The notes: a model not told the origin generated them from the letters alone. A stretch of DNA of 64,000 bases from Dasyornis broadbenti (GCA_013397935.1 VZRN01003159.1:1048172-1112171), one strand, 5' to 3'; positions 24,146-38,272 are shown, numbered from the stretch's first letter. A program made the numbers and translations.

Positions 24146-27100
24146 TCTTCATTACATTGTGAATTTTCCATGGTTTCCATATAATCCCAAAAATCTGTTT
24201 ATACAATTACATCTGTGTCACGAAAGGAAAAGAATTCCCATAGCAGACTGTAGGATATTTATAACATTAGAGGAAATCTCAGGCTAGAAAGGGTAGGAAG
24301 GAAACTACTAGAAAGATAAATTGGATGGTGGTGGAAGTTTGGAAGATATTAGATACTTTAGGGCTTTTCTTATTATAAACAATTATTTTCAATTATACCA
24401 AATTAAGCTTAACAAATTATTATAATTGTTAGAGCTGTTTCTATTGAATATATAACTTCATAAAAGATGCTTTAAAAACCTCACTTTACTGGAGAAAAGA
24501 ACTGCATTTCACACAGAAATAGGCTAACAAAGTAGGAAGGGGGATGAATGTTGGAACCTGTGTTTGACATTGTTCAACTTGGTAAGACTTGATGTTTCTA
24601 GGTCACTCTAAATCTTAAAATAGTTTTAAGTAATTCTAGAAGATTCTACACAATTCTAAAGACTTTACTTTGGGTTTTTTTAGCCCAGTGCTCAAAGCAA
24701 TCACATTTGATATAGGAAATTCTCCATTCACATCCCTTACCATAAGTGAGCATGATCTCAGCCTTCTTCAACTTTTTCTGACCATGCTTAATTAGATTTG
24801 TGACCAGGTTGAGTAATATGTGCCTGAGAAAATGACATCCTTTTGATCTTGTGCAAAAAGCCTTATAACCTTGGCCCTTTTGACAAGAATTGGCCTTGAA
24901 AAAGGAAATCACCAATGCTTGAAAGATTAGTAATAATTTTCCTGAGATGACCCTTGAAAATCCCTTATATTCAGACAGGTTATACTTTGTCCTCAGTGTT
25001 GCTTCCTACTATTTCCATGCACCAGGATGTGTCTCAGAGAGTTGTGATATCCACTCCTTGAAAATGGTCTTATTTTGCATTTTAATGATTTTCTTTAAAT
25101 TTCGTTGAATGTCATATATGAAGGACTTTATCCAGCTGGGCCCAGGAAAGGGTATATTTTATCATTAAGGTCTTCACGGCCTCCTGTATACACATAAAAG
25201 ATAAGACTTGAGATCTTGGTTGGTCAAAGGAAGGACAATGCCCTTGAGTTTTCCAAGGAACTAGCAGGTAGTTTTCCATCCAGGAACTTTTTTCCCTTTA
25301 GTAAATCTGAGTAAAGGTATTATGAAGTTGCTTTGTCCATTTTGGGGTCAAAAAAGTATCAGTGAAACCTTCCCATATGACAATGTCATAAATATTTGAC
25401 AGAATGTCAATAATTTATACGCACCTGGTCTACTATTGTCAGAGCACCAGCTAAAGTCATAAAGTTTCTCTGACTTCTTATTCCTGGCAATCAGCTGAGG
25501 CAGATCATGCAAATTTGAGAGTGAACTTACATAATTTTAATGATATTATACACAGAAAATATTTTTCCTTCTTTAGGTAAGAGAAAGTAAATGCACAATA
25601 ATGGAATGGTACAGAAAACAGATTTAAAGGAATAAAAGAATACAGTAATAAAAAACAATAAGCTTTTGCTGCTGTATCTTTAGAAGGACTAAATTGGTGT
25701 TAATCCACTGTTGTGAAGAAGGAAAAACACAGCATACAAGTGACAGGATGATTATGTTATACCATGGATCATCATAGGGTTGCAGACAGAGCTGAGGGCC
25801 TGGTAGATAGTTAAATCAGCTTAGTACTTACTTTTCCCTGATTCCTGTAGGCTTGTTTGGATGACAGCAGTATGATTCCGTCTTGTATTTTCCAACCTAA
25901 TAGGTCATCGGAATATCTTGACTTATGCTCGCACATTCTTCCTTTGTTCCAAACATCTCAGGGGCTTTTTTTGTGGTTCTATAGTAAGCATATTATCTTG
26001 CCTAATTAGAAATCTAAACCCTATATTTGCATCATCATATTGATTGCCCTTGTTTGTTTGATTTAAGAGTTGACTAGATTTTATATTTTCATATTCGGTT
26101 TTGATTTTTATTGTCTTATAATTCTGAAGTACACAATTTTGGGGTAAATATGTAATTAATGACTTATTCCTTTGAAATTCTTGAGTAACTTGGAAGAAAC
26201 TCTTGTAGAAAGCTCTGCTTACTAATGTTCAACTAATAAGTGCGAGTTTGTTTGTATTCATTATGTTTTATATTCTTCCTGGATTGCATGAAATATACCT
26301 TTGAATTTGTTACAAATGCATCATCTGATCGACTTTTAAATTTTACTCAAGCGTTGAGTAGGAGGGAAACAAGTAATAGTTTTGCCCGGCTGACACGTTT
26401 TTGCTTCATTTTACTTCATAAAAAGTTATTCTTAGCCCATTCTGAAAAAATATAGTAGTATCTGAAAATGGGTGTTAAATGCAGCAAACAGTTTATGCAC
26501 AGTTTTCGGGGTTTTTTTAAACTATTTCATTCAGGAATCAACTTTTTTAGTATTTTGAATTTGCTTTCATTATCAATATGAGGAGGAATGAGAATCTGTA
26601 GAATGATTAAGCATGATGCACATCTTTTAATGAATTAAAACACATGGTGTAGACTACTGCTCTACATCAACAAGAGTTAAGTATTCTGGAGAGACCTCTC
26701 TGACAAGTAGATATTATTTGTGTTTGGAGCATGTCGTTTGATTGCAAAATTAATCTCTCTATGCAACAAAGCTCCACCTTTTCTAAAAGACACATTTAAG
26801 CTTGATTTTTTTTTTTTCTAATATATTTATTGGTAGGATATACTCTTTATTATTTCTCATATCTAGTAATATGTACTTTCTGCAATTAGGCTTTTATTTG
26901 TGCAATTTTAATTGCCCTCATGCTGTTACCTGAATTCTGATTCCTGCAGAAAGTGAACTTTTTCACTGATTTACTTCCTGGGATTATCAGAAGGATAACA
27001 ATGCTGGGTGGAAAAAAAAAAAAAAATCCAAGACTTAGTGGCATTTTTTGGTGTTGTGATGGTAGCTAAAGAGTAGTACTTGGTCCTTAATGTACCAAAA

Positions 27101-29048
27101 AGATGCTGACACATGTATCTTCACATTTAATTTACAACAGGCAAACAACTGAATTTCTAGAGACCCAGGTTTGAGCAAACAGTCCAGATTTCAGAGAATC
27201 TTGTAACAATCAGATTGTTAGCAATTAAATGCTATTGACATGGCACAAGCAGTCATGAGAGAAAAGCTTTCTTCTAGATTGAAGATATTATGCCGATCCC
27301 CTTGGCATTTGAGCCTGACCTAGTGAGGGATTCTTTGGAGTGTGATTTGCTGTGTGATTTTCTTACGGTGGATGGTTTTATTTTAAAACAGTGAAGACTG
27401 AAAGGTGGGAGGCTGGGCCTTTCTCCATGTGAGCCTAAATAGATCTGGCTGGTTCTGAGGGTAAATAATAGAAGAAGAAATGCAAAATGACACTGAGAAT
27501 AAAAACTTTCTGATGCTGCCTGTGATTGGATACAAAGTCAGAATATCAAGATGAGTATTTATATCATTAACCATATGGACAAGAGAAGTACAAGCTACAT
27601 GTGAGGGGTCTTAATAGTAATTATTCCTTGGATATGTCCTTTCTAGAAAGTTTTAAAGTTACTGTAACACAGCTAGTGAGTTTTAGCAATTACAAATTAC
27701 TACACAGAAGCATGTGTAGCCCTGACAGGTACCAAAAAACCCTGTTGTATAGTCCACTGGATATACTGAACAGGTAATATAATGAACATTTAAATTATGA
27801 TACATCTTATAATCAGCAGGTTTTATTTTCGGTAAATTTATTGTATTGACGTATTTTGGTTTTTTTTCATGAGGATGCTAGGATCAAAGTCATTGTATTT
27901 GGAACAGATAACGCAATAATCCTTCTGGAAAGGTTAATCTTATCCAATATAACACTGTTATATATATCACTGTACTTTACGCAAGAACAATTATAAAATT
28001 CAAATAGAGAAAAAAATGTCAACGTTTCTTGTCATGATCTAAATTTATATGTCTCTCATGAAAAATTTCTTTTCACTTAATGGGAATAAATTGATCCAAA
28101 ACTTCTGTGTTTTTACCATTTGAATAATGTAGTTACCTAAGACACTTCCAAAAACACAGCTTTTCCCCTTAGGGTAATTCTATTCATATCAGTGGAAACA
28201 AGTCATCATCAGCCATTTTACAATCTTGACTATAATTGGATATTTTAATTTTATCAATAGCAAAGACTAAATAGCTGTAACACTTTGTTTATAGCAGTTT
28301 TGATTTAACACAGACACAGGAGCTAGGAAATAATCAGCATGAGAGAATAACTTTAAAGCCTCGAAGGGAAATAGTAGCATAGTGTCAGTTTCATGTGCTT
28401 CAAATAAAGGAATATAAGCAAGGAGAAAAGAAGATAGTATTTCCACTGCTCTCTGAATCCATGAATTTTACTCCAGGTTCTGATATTTTTTTGAACTTGT
28501 TTCTCATAATGCTGTATAAATTGTAGGGAGAAGACTGGAATTGATAGGGTTCTGGTTTGAGAAATTTTGTGCAGTACATCTTCAATAGCATTACTCTACA
28601 TAGTTACATACGTGTTCACAAAATACATGAGAGCAAAAGTTAAACTACACAGAAAAATCACTGACTGTCAATCAGCAGAATAACATTCATTGATGGCCAC
28701 CAGAGAATACCTATCTTTTCAAGTCAGAACTGTCCAGCTGGAAACAACCACCTTTTCTAACTGGAACAGTGAGAAAATTACATTTAATTAAAACTGGATC
28801 TATGTTGGGATGTTGGATTGGAGGAGTTCCTGAAACTTTTCTCACAGTGATAGGCTGACGAATACTTGCTATTCTTTAAGCCCTTCCAGGTACAAATGTA
28901 AATGGAGATCAGATACTTGCATTAAGCATGTGGTTGTTCTGACTTCATCCACTTCAGTCCTCTTTGGTCTGAGGAAGAATCTATTTTTTCCCCTAGGAGC
29001 AAATGTATCTTCAAATGAGTTTCAAGAGCAAATTCGTTCTCAAAACTT

Positions 29049-29161
29049 GATTTTAAATAAATTAAACAAATAAACAAAACAACCCAAAACCAAGTAACCA
29101 ACCAACCAATGAAAACCACAGACTCACCCACACTCACACCCACACTCACACCCACACCCAC
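29049..29161. repeat. AC-rich simple sequence and CACTCACACCCA minisatellite
   Basis: The left part is AAAC/AACC-rich (AAACAAATAAACAAAACAACC, AACCAACCAACCAA). The right part, 29122-29161, is a short tandem array of CACTCACACCCA-type units. The minus-strand 122-codon frame across it (28922-29290) reads as a glycine/valine-rich low-complexity run and is not a gene. Confidence 0.85.
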
Positions 29162-30821
29162 AAAACCTCCAACTATCCAGCCAGCCAACCAGAACAAAAA
29201 CAAACAAAAACCGATAAGCCTGAGAAAATAAGCACCTATGGTTATTTCAAAATACAATAAAATACTAGAAAGGTATTTAGGCCTAAGCAAAACTTTTTTA
29301 TGATATGCATAGCATGCAAAACAATTGTACGTATGAAATGTTTCACTAAGAGTTTATTTGAAAATGTATTGCATTCAGTATCAAATTCACTATAGAATTC
29401 AGTAAACCTTTTATCAGACCCTAAGAGTCATGAAAAAGGGTGTGTTCCAGGATTCCATTCTTTCTTGGAAAATATATCTTCATGAAGTTTTGATTCTTCC
29501 ATAGCGCTCTAGAGTCCAAAGAATGAAACAAAGGTTTTGCTATGGAGAGATGAGAGTATGTGCTATAATGGACAGTTTCCTAGAATATTGTTGAGTTATT
29601 GTAAAATTAAGCTGAGAACCTTTATTTATACAATGTGTCTTTCAATGATGGATCATGGAAGGGTGAGAATTTACTGTTCAAATGTGAAGACTGAAGGTTT
29701 TGTAATAATTAGTCACAAACAAACTCAATCCAAAGGTTTGGTTCTAGGCTGATAAAATGAAAAATAGCAGTAATTTCTAGGGTGATATAAAAAGGGAAAT
29801 TGAGGAATGGATATTTAGAACTTCTTTTTCTCTCTGCTCCCAACTTTTTACAGGGCTAAGTGTTAAAAAAAACCCAGGTGGTGATTTGTCTGCTTATGTT
29901 ACTCAAAGCATACTTTATGCAGCTAGACATATGTAGTAGTTATGCAAATTGTAGTGACCTTCGGAATTTTTATAGAGTTTAGTGACAAATAATGTTCACT
30001 TAATAAACGGTCATTTCAAATTTTGTTTGCTGTGTCTCTACCAGTATGCTTTTAAAAAAAAATTTCTTTTATTTAAAATATTATCAGTGATATTTAGAGG
30101 AAAAATTAGTAAATAATTTAACTTAATAATTTCTGACTATTTATTCAACAGCTATATTCAACATATAAATACAAATAAAATTCCAGAAGACTTCCAAATA
30201 TCAAACAGGATTTAAAAAGTCATAAATATAGATATAATTCCCTTTCCAGATATTGCCAAAAGCAGAGAAAGGCTGAAATAGATGAGATATAATATTGATG
30301 GAAATGCCACACAGAAGTAAAGAACAAGAAAAAACCCAAACACTAGAAATACATTTTTTGAAGGTCTTTTATCAATAAAGCAGAAAAAAAATGTTTTTGA
30401 TAAGGGAAAGACTTCCAGGAAGGCAGTGAGACAGATTCCAATGAAATGCTAGTCCCAGCAGATATTCTAGAAGAAGAAGAACTGTGTACCCAAGAGGACA
30501 AGGTAGTAATGAAATGCCATTTAAAAGCATTAAATTTTATTCAGGTGCCTAACAGCATTATGCTGCACAAAGGATTTATCATAGTATCCTCACCACTGCT
30601 GTCAAGATCATAGCAGAATAATTTTTTTGTACACACACACTTATAATATGAAATTCATATTATTGTTTCTAAATATTGCCAAATAAAAAAGTGCTGTAAG
30701 TTATGTTCATTAAAACAATCACTGCAATTCTAGGAAGTGATTGTGCTATCAATGTAAGAAAGGCTAGAAATAAAAGATTTTACCAGGAAACTGTATAAAC
30801 AGAAGGGCAATTTTAACACAG

Positions 30822-30834
30822 CCCCCCCCCCCCC
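30822..30834. repeat. Poly-C run of 13
   Basis: Thirteen consecutive C residues between ACACAG and AATTTCTG in otherwise AT-rich DNA. Such runs are rare in this composition and are prone to length error in sequencing. Confidence 0.9.
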
Positions 30835-30949
30835 AATTTCTGCACATATTCAAGTAGATACATTTACCATATGTCTGTACAATTTTTATAGGTTTATTTT
30901 AACACAAGTGATTGAATGCTTAAGTCAAGGTTGAAAGCTAACAATAGAT

Positions 30950-32427
30950 CTTAAGATAGTGAACATGTATTGATGGAGTTTGCAGTCCTGAGGGATAAGG
31001 GCCAGGTAAGGAGTAAAGTTGGGCCTCCAAACTTTAGGAAAGCAAACTGCCAGCTCTTCAAGGAGATAGGCAAGAGGACCTTCTAGGATATTGCTCTCAG
31101 GGATAAGGAAGTGGAACAGAGCTGGCAGATATTTAAGGAAGTCTTCCACAGAGCACAAGAGCTAGCAATATCTCAGTCCTAGAAATCAGGCAACTGAGGC
31201 AAGAGACCAGCATGGCTGAGGATGGACTTCCTGGTCAAATTAAAGGGAAAGAAACAAAGGCACAGGATGTTCAAAGAAGGACAGGTAAACAAGAAAGGTC
31301 ACAGAAGGTGGACCCCTTTTTCAACAATGCTGGAAAACTGTTAACCAGGGATGAGGAGAAGGCTGATGTACTTAATAACATTTTTGACTCAATCTTTAAG
31401 GGAAACCTCCTACATATCTTAAGTGGATGGACAGCAGGATGAGGACTGAAGGAGCAAAGTCCCTCGCACTGTAACTAATGATCAGGTTCAGGACCACCAG
31501 AGGAACCTGAATGTGCATAAGATTGTGAGGCCAAACGCATACCAGAGTCCTGAAGGAACTGGCTGACGTAGTTGTCCTGACACTCTCCATGGTATTTGAA
31601 AAGTCATGGCAGTTAGATGTAGTCCCAGGTGGCTGGAAAAACAGGAGACATTGTAACTATCTTTTAAAAGGAAAGAAGGACCCTGAGAACTTCTGACCTG
31701 TGAGCCTCACTTCTGTGCCTGGGAAGACAAAGGAGCAGATCCTCCCAGAAGCTGTGCTAAGACACGTGGAGGACAGGGAGGTGTTTAAAGACAGTCAACA
31801 CAGCTTCACCATGGGTAAGTCCTGCCTGATCAACCCAGTGGCCTTCTATGATGGAATGACTCCCTCAGTAGACAACGGAAGGGCTACAGATGCCATTTAT
31901 TTGGACTTCTGGAAAGCCTTCGACATGATTCCCTGCACCATCCTTCTCTCTAAACTGGAGAGAGATGGATTTGATGGGTGGGCTGCTAGGTGGTTAAGGA
32001 ATTGGTTGGGTGGTGGTATCCAAAGGGTCATGGTCAACAGCTCAGAGTCTCAATGGACACCAATGACAAGTGGAGTCTCTCAGGAGTCTGTATAGGAACC
32101 AGTGTTATTTAAGATCTTCATTAATGACATAGATAAAGGAGTCAAGTGCACCCTCCGCAAATTTGCAGATGACACCAAGCTGAGTGATTCAGTCAACATA
32201 TCTGAAGGACAGGATGCTTTCCAGAGGGATTTGGACAAGTTCAGGGAGTGAACTCACACAAATCTCATGAGGTTCAACAAGGCCAAGTGCAAGGTGCTGC
32301 ACCTGGGTCTGAGCAAGCCCCAGTATCAACAAGGGCTGGGGGTTGAACAGATGGAGAGCAGCCCTCGGAAGAAGGACTTGGGGGTGCTGGCAGGTGAGAG
32401 GCTGGACATGACCTGGCAGTGCGCAAC
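30950..32427 (+). mobile_element. CR1 LINE, ORF2 reverse transcriptase remnant
   Basis: About 1.5 kb of the CR1 ORF2 interior, truncated at both ends. The left part (30950-31600) corresponds to the region between endonuclease and reverse transcriptase. In 31700-32095 a 131-codon frame keeps early RT blocks: QHSFT(M)GKSCL, then IYLDFWKAFD (block A, normally YLDFSKAFD, Ser changed to Trp). The frame is closed by a TAG at about 32093 inside the SGVSQ block; past it in the same frame FADDTKL (catalytic FADD, 32162-32182) is still readable, followed by a TGA near 32250. The copy stops at GGCAGTGCGCAAC and lacks the 3' UTR and the ATTCT tail, so the 3' end was lost after insertion. It is not functional. 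Confidence 0.92.
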
Positions 32428-35217
32428 AAAAAATATCTGAGATAAGCACTGGGTTCTCAGCACCAACAGTTTTGATCTGTCAGTCTCTGCTTACTAGCTC
32501 TCAGTAATGCTGGCGTAGAGATAAATGAACAGCCATTTTATGGAATTTGAGTTCTTAGCAGAGGCTTATACGCAAGAAACGGTGGGGGTACCTCATAACT
32601 GGAGTTAATCTGCATGAAGTTTAGAGGAGTAATTTAAGTTTAGAAAGTATTTCTACTATGTCGTCATGATAACTAAATTAAGATTTCCTTACTTGGGTTA
32701 GGAAGTTGGCTGTGCTAACAGTGATTGCAATAACATCAACTATATTTGGAACAATTCTTTCTAGTTTCTCATTTTCGTGGATTAGATCACTAGGTGAAGT
32801 GTATTACAAATGCAGTGTAAATATACTGTCTTGAATTAAAGATAAATAAAATATACAGACAATGCATGTCATAGCAATAAATGAATCATCAGTCCTCAGA
32901 GGAATCCTGGAATTCTTGAAGTTTGATTGTTTTACAATTAAATGTATGAATATATGCTAGTAAAATAGTGAACAGAAGTGTGTCGATAGGATTTCAATTC
33001 TCTAACTCTGAAGACTTATAATGTATACATCTAATATGGCCCAGACACATGAGGTTTCCGTTGTAATCAAAGTAGAAAAGTAGTCATTATTAGAGCTCAG
33101 TTCATCCTAAAGCAGATGTCTTAAATGCTTTAGCCTACTTTTAGATGTACTGATAAAGGTAAGATGGATCACTCCTATTAAGTGCCTATTGATTGAAAAG
33201 GGAAGCTTAGACGACTAGGTGAGGTTAGAAAGTAGACTTTCAAAGTTGGTTGTACCTCATCCACAGTACTTTACAAATGCCTCACAGTATATTTAACACG
33301 TCTTCACAGTTACCATTTCCTCACTGGCAATGATCTAAATTGCTCTCAATGATCTTTATTGCTCTAGCTAACCAAAATCTGTGCTGTATACAACTCTGAA
33401 AAACATTCTGAAAACTTACTGTCTGAGGTAGTATCAACAGACATCTAAAAATAATTTTTTCATGTTGGCTCATTGATTATGAAAAAAGGGATTTTATTTG
33501 TCAATGTATTTCATCCTTCTCCCCGCATTTCTGATGCTTATGAGTATATTTTTAGTTCCATAGTCTGGTATATATATCTGCCACAGAGAAAGTAAGTACT
33601 GATAAACTACACATGAAAAGACTTTTATTACACAGAGGAGAAAAACAGATGAAAAAAGCAAAGTATTATTTCTCACTCTGGAAAGAATCTCTGAGTAGCT
33701 GGAGATGTTGAGGGATATTCATATGAATCATGATCAATCAAGTGCTGCCTAAAGCTGTTAAAAGCCAGCATACCAACAATCACTGTTTTGGTTTCCAAGA
33801 CTAATATTGTAATTTCATACTACTGGATTATTTATGTATGATTTGACTTATGAAATTAGCCTTCCTTTAGAGTTTCTTTGACATCCAATATCACGTTTAC
33901 AAAAGAATGAAAGTTCTTGCATTCAAAAACTTATTTTTAATTTATTTTTGTAACTAATCTAAGGTTATTTCCACTGACCTCAGTATGTTTCCCACTAGAG
34001 TATTCTTAAGCATTGTAGTAAATGTCATGTCATTAAAATAACTAATTGAAGTAAACTTGCAGTCACTTACATAGTTTTTATTTGCAGAAAAAAAGAGAAT
34101 GGATTGTATCTTCTGTTTTTTCCTGTCTGTATTTAGAAATTAGACAGCTATCGAGCATTTTAATTAGTATATAAAAAATTTATGAGTAAGAACATTTTTC
34201 GCAACAATTCTAATGCCTTCAATCAAAATATCTATCAAATCACTGAATTATTAAAATCTGGAAGTCAAGAAATATACCAAAGGAAAAATTAATTCCGCTT
34301 TGGGCACTATAAAATGTGCATCAGTAGTGGAGTTGCACTTGTAGTTCTGTGCAGACGTCCATGCAACAGCTGAGTTCTATGTGCAGTTAGTTAAATAAGG
34401 GGGGCAATATAATATAGGTACATGTTATGTTCCAGGTTCACTCAATAAACCTCTATAAAAACACTAAAGAATTTCAATTCCCTCATTTTTGTATTGGATT
34501 TCTTACAATTTATGGACGCTTTTACTCTTATACTCAAATTCAATTATTGTCAGTTTGGGTGCTGGGATGGTTCTCCCCCTTAGAATGAACTCCTAAAATA
34601 CTTTCTACCTCTTGCTTGAGAAAGTCTGATATATGGACAAATGAGTCTGTTTGGAAATAGACCCTAACCCTTTGTATCTCTTTAGAATTAAATTTGTGAT
34701 TAATAAATACTGATTACAGAACTAAATTATTGTTACTTCATGGTCTTTTGGATAAAAGCAGTACATGAATGCAATGTAAATGATAGCTTTGAAACATATT
34801 AGCATTTCTTTTGAAACTGATTTTTAGAAATATGGTGAAAGAAAGGAGGAAGAAACAAACATTATATCTCTAAATTTGGACCAAACCCAAAGGGTCAATA
34901 GCAATTGAAAACAGAGTGTCAGTATATCCTGACGCTCACATATCTCGTTCTTACATTAGCAGATACTAATAACTGCCAGTTTAAATTTCATTATTTTATG
35001 TCAAAAGAACAACTCCACATTAAAAAGTCCACACATCATTCAGTCTGTAGGGCATGTTGAAGCTTTATTTCTCTTGGTTCAAAAGTAATAAAGTCACCTT
35101 CTTGTAAAGGCACAACGTAAACATTAACTGTATATGCTAGTGACGTTAGGTCTTTGTAATACTATATTTCTTTCCTTCAGGAGGCTATTTCACATAAGAG
35201 GAGCAAGATTTAAGAGT
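32428..35217. other. AT-rich non-coding DNA
   Basis: No gene or clear transposon. A block at 34290-34470 with GGGCACTATAAAATGTGCA and a later TCACTCAATAAACCTC could be an old LTR (TATA and AATAAA in order) but has no ends that I can define. Confidence 0.5.
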
Positions 35218-35554
35218 TTTAGGGAGTGACCTTATCTCTCAGGTGGTTGTAGCAAGGGGGTGTTGGTCTCTTCTCCCAGGTAACTAGTGATAGGATGAGA
35301 AGAAACTGCACCAAGCTGCACTGACTGCTAGAAAAAAATTGTTCACTGCAAGTGTTGTCAAGCATTGGAACAGGTTGCCCAGAGAATTGGTGGAATCACC
35401 ATCCCTGAAGGTGTTTAGGAGATGGGCAGATATGACACTTAAGGACATGCTTAGGCATGGTTTAGTGGTGGACTTGGCAGTGCTAGGTTTATGGTTGGAC
35501 TTGATGATCTTATAGGTCTTTTCTAACCTAAATCATTCTATGACTCTGTGATTC
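35218..35554 (+). mobile_element. CR1 LINE, 3' end with intact tail
   Basis: Well-preserved CR1 3' end: GGTGTTGGTCTCTTCTCCCA, AACTAGTGATAGGATGAG, AGCATTGGAACAGGTTGCCC, then GGTTTAGTGGTGGACTTGGC and TTGGACTTGATGATCTTATAGGTCTTTTC, quoted in part, ending CATTCTATGACTCTGTGATTC. A stretch of about 40 bases between the AACTGCACCAAGCTG and TGTTCACTGCAAG blocks is scrambled or deleted relative to the consensus order. Non-coding. Confidence 0.93.
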
Positions 35555-37684
35555 AAGGTTTCTATGGAGAATGTGATAGAAATGAAATATAAAAACATGT
35601 TCAGTGGTCATGTGTTGTTGCCTTGCCATTATTTACCTAAGGTTTCCCCCACATCTCCAGTGAAGTCAAGAAGTTTTTAGTAACTCTTAAAATTCCAGGC
35701 AATTTTAAAATATTTGTATATTGTTGCCAGAATTCATACAGAAACCACATTTTAAATTTTCTAAAATATTAGCTATGGATATTTAATATCTGTACAGAAT
35801 TTTCTGCATTTATCTTCAACTACACCAAAATTTGCCAGTCTTAAGTATAACCTTGGTTAATTTTCTGAAATGGAAAAAAAGTACTGTTTTTCAAAGGGTC
35901 AAAATCAGGACACCTTCCTGATTTCTAAATGGAATATTATATAAATATAGCTATCTGAGTGACATTTCTCACTCAGAAATTTACGGGGAGCTTCAAGATT
36001 CCCATGTGAAGATTACAGGAGACTGCTAAAGTCATTTGACCTTTATAGAACTTTTACATTTCACCTGTCTCTATCAGCTTTCCAATAACTTCATTATTTA
36101 TAACAAGTCATTGAAGTCTACAGCCAAGAAAAATGGCAACCTGAACCCTGTTTTTAACTCCAGCTAAAGCAAGGAAACCCATAGCGAAACCACAGCTGCC
36201 CTCCACATACTATACAGACTTTATTAGAACTAAACTATAGTCTACAACAAAACCACAAATTTACACATTTGACTTCAGGCATTAAGTGGTTCCTATGAGT
36301 ATTCTGAATCATTCCAAAATCGGATAGGTTGTTTGTACAAAGATTTGTCTACATCTTGTATTCTATTGGTATCTTGGGGATGACTTAATACAAGCTTTGT
36401 GGCTAACCACAGCAAAAACATAAGACAAATCTAAAGCCATGATCAACAGTATCTCTATTTCACATTTTCTAAGATTTGTTTTAAATCTTGATCAGAAAGT
36501 AATGTTTGAACTTATAGCTTTATAATAGCAAAATCCTGATTATAGAGCAATTTCTCAGACAACACTGTGCTGATTGGTATCTTTTTTGCTAGATGGAAAG
36601 TGTATGAGATCTTAAATAATGTCCAAACCAACCGAAAAACAAATAAAAAGCAAACCTGACAATATATTCTACATATTAATATTATGTACTGAAGTACCAA
36701 AAGGAGTGACTTTTTAAATGCATATATATACTCTACAGAAATCTGAGTAATCTAAGTGTAATCATCAGATCTGACTACTATTACTATGATTCGTAATTTA
36801 CAGTAATTAAGAAATTTTAAATTTATTCTTGGATTAGTGTTTGTTTCTCCCCTCCTCAGTGTTTTAGAAATCTGTGGCAGATACCAACACATTACAAGAA
36901 CCACTTAAAAAATATGTTCCCTGTATGTAAGTACAATATAATGGATGCATAAAATAAAGAAAGGCACCTAAAATATTGGAAACTAAGTCCTTTTACCATG
37001 TTCTCAAACAGTCTCTTTATATGGAGATAAAAGTTTTGCTAGCACTGCTGGAAATGTTTTGGGTATCTTCTTTCTCCCTGACTCCACCTGCGAAAAGCCC
37101 ATCTATAGACTTCTGTAAAATTACTATCTCTAAAGGGTACAAAACTGTCTTTGAAAAAGCAAGGATTTACATTTTTAGAGCTCTGTACTATTGGTCTAAA
37201 GGTCAGTTGTAAACCTAGAGAAATGTAAATTCCAGCTTTCTATAAACTTGCAGAAAAGAGGCCAAAATATTCAGTAAAAGTGAAAAGACCCTGCACGAAT
37301 TTGAACATTACATTTGTGCTGTCATTTCATTTGTGTTGAAATGACAGTATTTCAACAGTTTTAGCAGAACAGATACAGCAAGAGAAATTACAAGAGGACA
37401 GTAAATTTGCAGCTTAATCTGAGGTTTGATGATGGTCAATCTGATATTTATGAAAGGAGACCAACTACCTAATTAAACGTTCACTTTGATATGATTCTGC
37501 ACTCAGTTCTATAAGTGCAGTCTACAGATAATTTAAATTTCTTAGGTCCAAATACATTACTCAGGAAAATGATTCTGTGGCCAGTGCCTCATTACGGATA
37601 GACTTAGTTTGTGTGGGTCAGTTTGAGACTAACTTTTAAAAGGGGCAGTTTTTGTTAAATGCAAACTTTATAACAAAAAATAAA
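35555..37684. other. AT-rich non-coding DNA
   Basis: No gene or transposon recognised apart from the hairpin at 37319-37347. Confidence 0.55.
37319..37347. repeat. Perfect 11-bp inverted repeat, 7-nt loop
   Basis: CTGTCATTTCA and TGAAATGACAG flank the loop TTTGTGT. The stem is perfect but does not extend further, so it is too short for a microRNA precursor on this evidence. Confidence 0.9.
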
Positions 37685-38272
37685 TCAGAGAATTGTTAGA
37701 GTTGGAAGGGACCTCTGGAGATCATCTAGTCCCACACCCCTGCTAAGGCAGGGTCATGTTGAGCAGGTTACACAAGTGGGTTTGGAATGTTTCCAGACAG
37801 GGAGACTCCATGACCTCCCTGGGCAGCCTGTTCCCATTCTCTACCACACTCAATGTAAAGAAGACCTTCCTTACATTGAGGTGAAACTTCTGGTTTAGTT
37901 TGTGGACATTGCTCCTTGTCCTGTTTCTGGGCAGCACTGAAGAGTCTCACACCACCCTCTTGGTACCTGCCTTTGAGATATTCATATGCATTAATGAGAT
38001 CCCCTATCAGTCCTCTTTTCTAGACTAATGCTCCAGACCCCAGCTGTACCTTCTCCAGTGGCTCCTTGTCTGTCTTGAACTGAGGACCCTGAAACTGAAC
38101 GCAGCACTCCAGATATTCCTCACCAGGGTTGAGTAGAGGCGAAGGATAATCTCTCTCAAACTACTGCCCACACTCTTCCCAATGCACCCCAGGATACCAT
38201 TGGCCCTCCAGGCCTCAATACCGTTGCCAGCTCATGGTCATCTTGTGATCCACCAAGACTCTCAGGTCTTTA
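37685..38272 (-). mobile_element. CR1 LINE, 3' region, minus
   Basis: Reverse-oriented CR1, about 590 bp: AGAGTTGGAAGGGACCTCTG, GGTCATGTTGAGCAGGTTAC, CTGGGCAGCCTGTTCCCATT, TTGCTCCTTGTCCTGTTTCT, GAACGCAGCACTCCAGATAT and CACCAAGACTCTCAGGTC appear in consensus order. It breaks off near 38272 (5' truncation). All frames are interrupted; the two overlapping minus-strand frames at 37743-37950 are not a gene. Confidence 0.93.

Larger units (their letters stand above)
24146..30949. other. AT-rich non-coding DNA with homopolymer runs
   Basis: No gene is recognised in 6.8 kb. Homopolymers: T run 26806-26817 and A run 27012-27026; neither sits at the end of a recognisable processed pseudogene or SINE. 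AC-rich simple sequence at 29049-29161 and a C run at 30822-30834 are listed separately. The block 24646-25380 is slightly less AT-rich and holds an 89-codon minus-strand frame with no recognised motif. Confidence 0.55.

Noticed and set aside
26806..27026. Poly-T and poly-A runs as possible SINE or processed-pseudogene tails
   Set aside because: No target duplication, no upstream gene-like or SINE body is recognisable on either side.
28922..29290. 122-codon minus-strand frame with Gly/Val-rich centre
   Set aside because: Centre is encoded by the CACTCACACCCA minisatellite; outside it there is no motif.
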